A DNA stretch of 13,596 bases from assembly GCA_900770405.1 (NCBI GenBank), contig CAAGKL010000096.1, positions 1 to 13,596 on the forward strand. Direction: 5' to 3'. Both the position numbers and the translations under genes were made by a program. The notes below the pieces were generated by a model, which saw nothing but the letters and a program-made list of their open reading frames with translations, had not been told where the DNA came from and did no database searches. Positions 1 to 7,200 of this stretch are shown here, piece by piece; position 1 is the first letter of the stretch; every line of letters starts with the position of its first letter. This DNA comes from Clostridia bacterium (GTDB taxonomy: Bacteria; Bacillota; Clostridia; UBA1381).

Positions 1-126
1 AAGTATAAAAAACAGTGCAACCGGAATGAACAGCAGATATAATCCGCCGTTCATTCTCAGATCGCGTCCGAGACGCTTTGCAAAGCTTTTTTTCCCCAAC
101 AGCTCCGGTGCTGCCTTTACCTTCAT
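1..126 (-). CDS. ABC sugar transporter permease, LplB/YteP type (N-terminal 42 codons only)
   Basis: This is the start of an inner-membrane permease for carbohydrate import, cut by the left window edge after 42 open codons. The visible protein begins MKVKAAPELLGKKSFAKRLG. A basic cytoplasmic stretch is followed from about residue 27 by a hydrophobic first membrane segment (LYLLFIPVALFFIL). That layout, a charged N-terminus then an LYLL-F-P-type helix, is typical of the LplB/YteP family of binding-protein-dependent sugar permeases. The ATG at 124-126 is preceded by GGAGG at 136-140 with a 9-nt spacing, which fixes the start. It lies 34 bp downstream of the solute-binding protein gene with no terminator between, so the two are almost certainly cotranscribed. 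A second permease gene would be expected further left. The call rests on the N-terminus and context only. Confidence 0.82.
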   Translation of the reverse strand, partial: MKVKAAPELLGKKSFAKRLGRDLRMNGGLYLLFIPVALFFIL

Positions 127-160
127 ACCTGTATTCCTCCCAAAAACCGGTTATCCTGAA

Positions 161-1744
161 TTATTTTGCGTTATATCTTTCAAGCGCCTTGTTGTAAATG
201 TCTACGGCATCCCTGATGCCGAAACCCTCAAGCGTCGATATAAAGCTGTCGTAATTCTCAAGCGGCTCGATGCCCATAATAAACTTGAAAATCATCTCGT
301 CCGTTGTTGTCTGTATGTTATTGACTATTGTGTTCAGCTTGCTGCTCTCCTCGTCCGTAAAGGTCAGATACGGAATTTTACTCTTGAGCGCATCGCTGCT
401 TTCCGACCATACCTTCATAGCGTCCTGCTGCGACTTGAGCTGATAGTACTGCTCGAGGTAACGGGCGTCCTGAATGAAGGGCGCGGAATTGTTTCCGAAT
501 ATGTACTTATTCATCGCATCGGATATGCTCAGTCCCTCCGGGTTCTTCATAATAACATCGGTATAAACCGGCTCGCCGTCCTTCAGTTCGTAGCTCTCGC
601 CCTCGATGCCGAAGTTAAAGAGCATATGCCCCGCGTCGGTGTAGCCATAGTCCAAAAAGCGCATCGCAAGCTCGACATTGCCGCAGCTTGTTGTGATAAA
701 GCCGTTGTTGTTCGGGTTGAATGAGAAATCACCCGAGCCGAAGAGCGACTTGTCGCCTTTGTTAAGTACCGGGAAAGGCGCGGGAACGAGGTCGAAATTC
801 GGATCCTTGCCCGCCATAGCGTTCATATACTTTCCGAGACCCGAGCCTGCCCACATACAGCTGCCGCCGGTTGCGGAGTTCATTATATTCGCATCCATAT
901 CGGCAATCTTAACAATGTTCTTATCAAGCAGCCCCTCGCTGTACCACTGATTCATCGTCTTGAGCGCCTCTTTCATCTCGGGCTCAAGATAGCCGTTCAC
1001 AACCTTGCCGTCCTTTACATAGAAGTTCGGTTTTGTACCGTATGCACCGAAGAACGGACCATATGAGCCTTCCCAGTAGAGCAGGTCATAGCTGAGCGGT
1101 GCGGCTGCACCCTGAGCCTTGAACGCTGCAAGCGCTGTGTGCCACTCGTCGATTGTTTCAGGCACGGTGAGCCCCGCCTTGTCGAGCATATCCTTTCTTA
1201 CAACAGGTCCTGCCGAGGTTGTCGGCATACCCTTTTCCCTCGCAAACAGGAAAGAGTAAATATGCCCGTCATCACACTTTATAATCTTCTCAACGTCCTT
1301 GTTCTCGTCGATATATTTTTTCATATTCGGTGCGTAGTCGGAGAGCTGCTCATCAATCGGCTGAATAATCTTATCTCTTGCAAATCTCATAACGCCGCCC
1401 GGCTCATTCTGCAGGTTTGTAATCAGGATATCGGGCAAATCCCCCGACGCGATGAGCACGTTAAACGCCTCGGACGAGCCCTGCATCGGCTGGATAAATT
1501 CGACATTTACGCCGGTTTCCTTCTGCCACTGTTTGCCGATGGGTGCTTCGTTCAAATCCTCCCCGCCGCCCAGCGTCGCGCTCCATACCGAAAGGCTGTC
1601 GCTGCAGCTCATCGGATAAACATTCTCCGAGTATGTAACCGCTGCCGACTTCGATTCCATCTTCTTCACCTTGCCGCAGCCCGATACCGTAACCAGTGCC
1701 GCCGCCAGGAGTGCCGCCGTGCAAATCAATTTCTTACCATTCAT
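161..1744 (-). CDS. Extracellular solute-binding lipoprotein of a carbohydrate ABC transporter (family 1, LplA/YtcQ-like)
   Basis: This 527-residue lipoprotein should capture an oligosaccharide outside the cell and deliver it to the membrane permeases. The N-terminus is a lipoprotein signal: NGKK, a hydrophobic Ala/Leu core, then VSGC, placing the lipidated cysteine at residue 23. The mature part has the layout of family 1 sugar-binding proteins: a first lobe starting near LSVWSATLGGG, the characteristic ASGDLPDIL segment, and later IDEW and WYSEGLLDKNI-type motifs seen in LplA/YtcQ-like members. Its length of about 530 residues is normal for this branch. An AGGAG at 1756-1760 lies 11 nt before the ATG. 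It is the first gene of its operon and is followed after 34 bp by a permease. No ATPase is visible; in Bacillus, related transporters borrow the shared ATPase MsmX. The ligand cannot be read from sequence, but the neighbouring lyase suggests unsaturated uronate-containing oligosaccharides. Confidence 0.95.
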   Translation of the reverse strand: MNGKKLICTAALLAAALVTVSGCGKVKKMESKSAAVTYSENVYPMSCSDSLSVWSATLGGGEDLNEAPIGKQWQKETGVNVEFIQPMQGSSEAFNVLIASGDLPDILITNLQNEPGGVMRFARDKIIQPIDEQLSDYAPNMKKYIDENKDVEKIIKCDDGHIYSFLFAREKGMPTTSAGPVVRKDMLDKAGLTVPETIDEWHTALAAFKAQGAAAPLSYDLLYWEGSYGPFFGAYGTKPNFYVKDGKVVNGYLEPEMKEALKTMNQWYSEGLLDKNIVKIADMDANIMNSATGGSCMWAGSGLGKYMNAMAGKDPNFDLVPAPFPVLNKGDKSLFGSGDFSFNPNNNGFITTSCGNVELAMRFLDYGYTDAGHMLFNFGIEGESYELKDGEPVYTDVIMKNPEGLSISDAMNKYIFGNNSAPFIQDARYLEQYYQLKSQQDAMKVWSESSDALKSKIPYLTFTDEESSKLNTIVNNIQTTTDEMIFKFIMGIEPLENYDSFISTLEGFGIRDAVDIYNKALERYNAK

Positions 1745-1792
1745 TTTCTTGTCAGCTCCTTTTTTATAGTCATATATGGCTTTATATTATAT

Positions 1793-1821
1793 ATTATGCC
1801 TTAATAATACCTGGGTATCAA
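1793..1821 (-). promoter_or_regulatory. Promoter of the solute-binding protein/permease operon
   Basis: Read on the minus strand, the -35 is TTGATA (1816-1821), the spacer is 17 bp and the -10 is CATAAT (1793-1798). Transcription would start near 1786 and leave a leader of about 40 nt before the ATG at 1744. The same arrangement, with an identical -10 and the same spacer length, occurs before the lyase operon at 12360-12388. The -35 is immediately abutted by the shared upstream element. Confidence 0.75.
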
Positions 1822-1859
1822 GTGTTCATTTTCAAAAACAGGTGAACAGATTAAGAAAA
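1816..1859 (-). promoter_or_regulatory. Shared upstream element, copy 1: probable AraC-type activator site
   Basis: This 44-bp stretch matches 12383-12426 at 39 of 44 positions without gaps, including the identical 20-mer at 1840-1859. On the minus strand it holds TGTTCA and TGAACA separated by 14 bp (1823-1848). It also holds two direct half-sites of the form AA-N2-TG-N2-CAC-N-TG offset by 20 bp, the second running into the -35. AraC-family activators commonly bind two direct half-sites about two helical turns apart, with the proximal one touching the -35. The membrane AraC regulator encoded at 1933-4140 is the natural candidate to bind here; that link is inference. Confidence 0.7.
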
Positions 1860-1879
1860 CCGCATGTTTATGCGGTTTT
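1856..1879 (-). terminator. Second hairpin downstream of the AraC gene, possibly bidirectional terminator
   Basis: AAAACCGCAT and ATGCGGTTTT form a perfect 10-bp stem with a 4-base loop. In the minus direction the 3' arm ends in TTTT followed by CTTAAT, so it could back up the stronger hairpin at 1899-1931. In the plus direction it is followed by two further T's and would also terminate, but no plus-strand gene leads into it. Its right part overlaps the block conserved with 12427-12443, so it may belong partly to the promoter region. Confidence 0.5.
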
Positions 1880-1896
1880 TTCGGCTTGCCCGCGGC

Positions 1897-1931
1897 AAAA
1901 AACAATGGGCAAGCTTTTTGCCCATTGTTTT
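1897..1931 (-). terminator. Rho-independent terminator of the AraC regulator gene
   Basis: A perfect 14-bp inverted repeat (1899-1912 with 1918-1931) built around ACAATGGGCAA and TTGCCCATTGT has a 5-base loop. It starts two bases after the TGA stop of the regulator gene. On the minus strand its 3' arm ends in a run of six T's (1897-1902), the classic intrinsic terminator form. It separates the regulator from the transporter operon downstream. Confidence 0.85.
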
Positions 1932-1932
1932 A

Positions 1933-4140
1933 TCAGCTGTGCATTTTTCTGTACTGCGTCGGCGTGATGCCTTCCTTGTCCTTGAACTGTTTCATAAATG
2001 TCCGCGCAAGCTCATAGCCGCACGCCTCGGAAATATCGTTAATTTTCATCGTCCTGTCATCGACCAGAAGCCGCCTTGCGTTTTCAAGCCTGACATCGGT
2101 GATATAATCTCCGAGCTTCTGCCCGGTGCAGTCCTTGAATATTTTGGAAATGTAAAAGCCGCCCTTACCGAACGCCTCGCCGACCGCCGCCGCATTCAGA
2201 TTCGGGTCGGTAAAATGCGCGCCGATATAACTTTTCACCTGCGCACACAGGCTGTCCTCGCCGGTCTCCGCGCTTTCGCACACAAGGCTCACCGCATCGG
2301 ACAAAAAGCTCCTTATTTCATCGAGCGACGCGCCGTCGTTGATCCTGTTCATATCGCCTGCTATCCGATTATAGAGCTCCTCCGACTTACGTCTTGCATA
2401 CGCTGACAGGCTGCTCAAAATATTATACATAAACCCGATATAATACCATTTTTCCTTGCTGCGTCCGGAGCTGAAAATATCGTTTATCACCTCAAGCGCA
2501 CCGTCCGCATCGCCGCTCTGGACGCATGACATAAGCTCGTTCGTCCTTCTGGTATCGACCTCGCCGATGTACGGCTCATCGTGCCTTAAAAGCTCATAGT
2601 CGGCAAATTCGTCCGGAGCGTAAAAGGACGCATATTCCCTCGCCGCGAGCGCCTCGCGGTAGAGCGCCGGAATTTGTGAAAAGCCCTTACCGATGCTGCT
2701 CGCGCCTGCCGTCAGGCTGATTTCGAGGAACTGCCCGCAAAGCCTGTTGAGCTTTTTGAGCGTGTCAATCCACTCGCCCTTCTCCTCCGCCGTATCGGTG
2801 CGGCAGTTGATGATAAATGTCGGCGCAGCATCGATATTGGTGTAAATATACCTCTCGGTATCGGCAATATCCTGCATAATATTGTTCACGACAAACGCCA
2901 CGTATTTTTTCGGCGTGTCCTCCAGAACTCCGTACTTTCTTATGCACATCGACACGACAAAGAAGTAGTCAAACCTCGGCTCAATGTTGTAAAGCCGCAT
3001 ATACGCGCTTACGTCCTTATATTCGCTGCTGCCGTTGATGTAGCTGGCAAGGAAGCTGTCGCGCACGAGCGTGAACTGATTTTCCAGCCGCTGCTCGAGC
3101 GCATTGCTCTTTTGCGCCGTGCTGTCGAGCCGGCGCTTTATCCGCTCATACTCGTCCGCGTCCGCGTCCGTCTCCTCATCATCACCGAGCACATACTTTA
3201 TCTTTTTGTAATTCCAGTTGCTCATTCCGAGCATTATCGCAAACATACACACAACACACGCCAAATTGCTCGCAATACCGATAATCAGAATTCTTGTCGT
3301 CGCACCGGCAAAATAGTTTTCGGGCGTGATATACATATATTTGTAGCGGTAGTTTACCGAATAAAAATAGGTCGCGTAAAGCCGTTTGCTGTCCTTTTCG
3401 ATGATGCGCAGCTTGTAAGCATTCTCCGGCATAAACAGGACGTTCGTGAAGTCATACTGCCCGCCGTCGGTCGACAAAAGCTTTTTGCCCTGAGCATTTA
3501 AAATCACCACCGCGCTGTTATCATCGGTAAGCGGCAGAAAATCCTTTCTGTTCACGTAAAACCTTATAATATACTGTAAATTCCCGCTCAGATCCACCTG
3601 CGGCATCGTTATCTCGAACACGTCCACAAGGCTGCCGCTTGCGCTCAGCACGGTTCTGTCGGCATAGCCCTTGCTTTTAACGGTGATGCCGTCCACCCAT
3701 TCCCGCTCATCAAACTGCCTGAGCTTGCAGTAGGTTTCGCTCTCGGAGAACATCTCCGGCGTCACTACTATATCCGACTGCGGAAAATAGCATATTATTT
3801 CTGAAAACAACCTGTGGCGCGCGAGCATCTCGGAAAATTCGTCCACAAGCCCCGCCGCGTCAAACTTCGCGTTTTTGTCGGCAACCGTATACGCGGCAAG
3901 CTTTTCCGCTCCGCCTGACTTTGCCGTTTCATTTATAACCGCATCTATCTCGGAGAACATACTGTCTATCGAAATGTTTATGTTTTTCAGAAAATATCCG
4001 TTTGTCCGCTCGAGCTCCTTACTCACATAATTATTTGTGCTGTCGATTATGTAAAGATTTGTGCCTATCACAATCAGAAGCATACACGCGTACGCCATCG
4101 CCCACACCTTTACTACAGATTTACTTTTAAAAAGCTTCAT
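1933..4140 (-). CDS. Transmembrane AraC-family transcriptional regulator (YesS-like)
   Basis: This 735-residue protein should sense an extracellular signal and bind DNA through a C-terminal AraC domain. A first membrane helix (about residues 12-32) and a second (about 284-306, starting RILIIGIASN) enclose some 250 extracellular residues, the size of a Cache-type sensor domain. A charged, probably coiled-coil stretch follows (about 325-355, rich in Glu, Arg and Lys). The last 100 residues carry both helix-turn-helix motifs of the family: FGKGGFYISKIFKDCTG, then KINDISEACGY with the terminal FK-KEGITPTQYR signature. Bacillus YesS and related regulators of polysaccharide loci share this two-helix plus AraC layout. 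No histidine kinase or receiver domain is seen, so sensing and DNA binding appear to be in one polypeptide. GGGAG at 4148-4152 lies 7 nt before the ATG. It sits between the lyase and transporter genes and is the likely regulator of both. Confidence 0.93.
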   Translation of the reverse strand: MKLFKSKSVVKVWAMAYACMLLIVIGTNLYIIDSTNNYVSKELERTNGYFLKNINISIDSMFSEIDAVINETAKSGGAEKLAAYTVADKNAKFDAAGLVDEFSEMLARHRLFSEIICYFPQSDIVVTPEMFSESETYCKLRQFDEREWVDGITVKSKGYADRTVLSASGSLVDVFEITMPQVDLSGNLQYIIRFYVNRKDFLPLTDDNSAVVILNAQGKKLLSTDGGQYDFTNVLFMPENAYKLRIIEKDSKRLYATYFYSVNYRYKYMYITPENYFAGATTRILIIGIASNLACVVCMFAIMLGMSNWNYKKIKYVLGDDEETDADADEYERIKRRLDSTAQKSNALEQRLENQFTLVRDSFLASYINGSSEYKDVSAYMRLYNIEPRFDYFFVVSMCIRKYGVLEDTPKKYVAFVVNNIMQDIADTERYIYTNIDAAPTFIINCRTDTAEEKGEWIDTLKKLNRLCGQFLEISLTAGASSIGKGFSQIPALYREALAAREYASFYAPDEFADYELLRHDEPYIGEVDTRRTNELMSCVQSGDADGALEVINDIFSSGRSKEKWYYIGFMYNILSSLSAYARRKSEELYNRIAGDMNRINDGASLDEIRSFLSDAVSLVCESAETGEDSLCAQVKSYIGAHFTDPNLNAAAVGEAFGKGGFYISKIFKDCTGQKLGDYITDVRLENARRLLVDDRTMKINDISEACGYELARTFMKQFKDKEGITPTQYRKMHS

Positions 4141-4174
4141 ATTTCAGCTCCCTTTTTCGCCGAGTTCACTGTAT

Positions 4175-4203
4175 ATTTTACAACAGCATCAAGGATAAGT
4201 CAA
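4175..4203 (-). promoter_or_regulatory. Promoter of the AraC regulator gene
   Basis: On the minus strand: TTGACT (4198-4203), a 17-bp spacer, then TAAAAT (4175-4180). This is closer to consensus than the lyase and transporter promoters and would start transcription near 4168, leaving a leader of under 30 nt. The 44-bp shared element is absent, so the regulator is probably made at a basal level independent of its own activation. Confidence 0.7.
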
Positions 4204-4234
4204 TAAAATCGCGGATTTTTCCGTCAGGAATAAA

Positions 4235-7200
4235 TTACCTCGCCGCCCATATTGCCGCCGGTATCACAGGCGTGCCGCCGTCGAGCAGCATAAGCTTTGC
4301 ACTTTTTGTGTTCTCCCCGACCGCGCAAGAATTTGTCAGTGTGTCGCCCGCACCGGTCAGCGTATGCTCCTCAATCCCCGCCGAGACAAGCCTGCCGTCC
4401 GCGTCATACTGCGCGAGCACGCTCCGTAACTGCGCGCCCTTTGCAGTCTCCGCCGCAGGAATTGTGATTACGCCGTCAAGGCCGCCGTCCGACAGCGAAA
4501 TTTCTGCGTCAATATTCTCCGGCAGCGCCGACCAAAGCTCAACGCTGTAATTTTTAAAGCTCACGCCCGCACCGGCGGTATTCGTACGCAGCATAAACTG
4601 CGCTCCGAGAAATTCCGAAATTCTCGCGTCATAGCTGCACGGCGCAAGAATTTTCCCGTCAAGCAGAATGCCGAGCGTGCCCGCGTCAATGTCAAAAATC
4701 ATTCTGACATTGTACCACCTGCCCGTCTCGACCGCCTCGCCGTTTGCAAAGCTGCCCGCCGCCGCAATCCGAGCCGTCGGCAGATACCCCTGACGGTAGG
4801 AGGACTTTTCGTGCATAAATTCGAGCATTATATCCTGATTTGCGTCATCGACATTAAAATCCGCCGACATAACGATTATGCCCTTTTTGTAGCCCGACGT
4901 CCCGCTCGTGCTGAAAAATCCGAGCTTTTTCTCGCCCTTCCCGGTGGTGGCAAAGCTCACGCTGTCGGCATTTTTGCTGTAATTTTCGCCGCTCACGAAC
5001 GCCTTGAAGCCGCCAACCGTGCTGTATTTCTGCTGCACAGTCGCCGAGAGCCACTTATTTCGCGCAAACGCGCACGCCGGGCTTTCGATTATCGTATTTT
5101 TCACAAAATGCGGCTTGAAAAGCTCTGTTTCCTGCGCTGTGCCGTCCTCGTCTGCAATTGCAAGCGTATGCCTGCCGCCCGATGTTATGGCTGGGATTGC
5201 GCCGAAATAATATGGCGCGCTGCCCGCGGGCGAAATTCTGCCTATCTCCTCGCCGTCGAGCAGCACCCGAGCCGGGGCTTTTATACCGTCAGCGAATGCC
5301 GCCCGCGCGGTAATCTCGCCGGTCATCGAATATTTCGCATCGGACAGCGCCGTCTCATCGCGGAACGCCCCGACCGGCGCGCTCCACTGTGCCATCGGCA
5401 CAAATGTCAAAGCATCAGCCTCCGCCGAGCCCGGAATGAGCTTAACCGCGATATTTACCCTGCCCGATACTCCCTGTAGTTTCAAAACCAGCTTTTTCCC
5501 GCTGTTTGCGCCCTGCCCGCTCTCAGCCGACGCCCAGACCGGCTGCGGGTCGCGCACTTCAATTTCAAACGGCACATTGCAGTAAATGCTCGCCGTCAGG
5601 CTGCTCCTGCCTGACTTCAAAAGCACAGTATTTTTGTCAATCACGCTGACATCGTCACTCACCGTGTGCATATTCCACTCAATATCCGACGCTGATTTGA
5701 GCATCAACTCGTCCTGCACCGTCAGCGTCGAGCGCGCATCGCCGAAGTAAAAGCCGCGCCTGTATTCTGACACGTCGCGCGAATACACATCGCCAAGGTC
5801 AAACACCGCAAATGCGCCGTTTTTCTCCGTTTCGTAACGCTCAAGCGTAGTTTTTCCTGTCGTGTTCTGTCCGTAATACCCGGTCGTGTATGACACCGGG
5901 TTTATCAGCAGCACATTGTGCCCCTCGGCATTTTTGCGGTAAAGCCGATAACCGTTCTCTCGAAAATACCCCGAAAGTCCGTAGTTGTCGCGTCCCAGAT
6001 CATACGCCCACCGTACGCCGTCCGCTTCGAACACGAACTGTCCCGCATCGAGATGGTCGTGCGCCGTGCCGTTTTCCATGGCGTGAAAGCCCGCAAAAAC
6101 AGGTGTCGCGGTGTCAAAACTGTCGCGGAAGCTGCCGGATTTGACGCTGCCGTAATAATTGTCGAGCGGCGGCTCGTCGGCGCTGTCCGCGGCACGCTTT
6201 AAATAATACACGCTGTCAAATACAGGCGTATATCCGCTTTCGGCGCTCATTTTCAGCCACGCCGCAGCCGGAGTTTTTCTGCCGTAGAGATACGCAAACA
6301 GCGACGGCACCGACCTTTTTGTCACCTCGCCCGTGTCATCCGAAAATGCAATGCTCCCCGCCGGGGTCTGCATATAGGCTATAAAATCACCCGCGCGCGA
6401 AAATCCCGGTGTGTCGGAAATTCCGTAGTCGCCGCCGCACATACGCGTCAGCGCGCCGAGCTCGCACATCAGATTTTCCAGCATAAACTCCGAGTAGCCC
6501 ACACCCTCGAAATAACCGCCGTCATCGGAATAAAGTCCTGCCGACAGCGCGTTCGTCTTAAGCACATTTTCGAGAATATATATCGCATCATCGCGCAAAT
6601 CCTCCTCGTCCGCGACGCACAGCGCAAGCGCGCCCAATCCGCCGCCGACAACTCCGGTGAAATTGTCGGTCAGTTTCGCCCAATGCGGCCCGCCCGAGCC
6701 GCCGTATGAGCTGATTCCGTCGGCAAAGGCAAGCCGCGCAATCGCCTCGCGATATGCCGCGAGCTTAGCCCTGCCCCCCTCCGTTTTCGTAAGGTAGTTG
6801 TAGAAGGAATCATAGCCAATTGCCATCATCATAGCCCAATGCCCGATTGTGAGGTTGGAATTTTCCCACGCGAGCGATGTCCATTTTATCGCATTGTCCA
6901 TCAGCTTTACGCCAAACTCGGCAAAATCCTCATTCCCGCTCAGCAGATACGCCGCCGCATAGTACGCAATATGATTTTGCGCACGGTTTGCACTGTTCTG
7001 CTTTTCAGATGCCTGTTCGCTGCCCGTTATTATCTCCCAGCCGATATGGTCCTGTGCCTTTTGCACGGCATTGATTATCGCGCTGTTCAGCTCCGGATCG
7101 GTTTTTGCACGCTCTCTGATATAGCGCAGGTCCTCGTCCGTATACAAAATCCGCGGGTGCACGCCGTACAGACCGCCGTTTTCGATGTCCTGCAAAATCT

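Noticed and set aside
26..724. Plus-strand open frame opposite the end of the binding-protein gene and the permease start
   Set aside because: It runs across two genes and their ribosome binding site on the other strand and shows no family features.
4205..4219. AAAATC-GCG-GATTTT hairpin after the lyase gene as its terminator
   Set aside because: The stem is only six mostly A-T pairs with a 3-base loop and no following T-run, and it lies at the regulator's -35; too weak to call.
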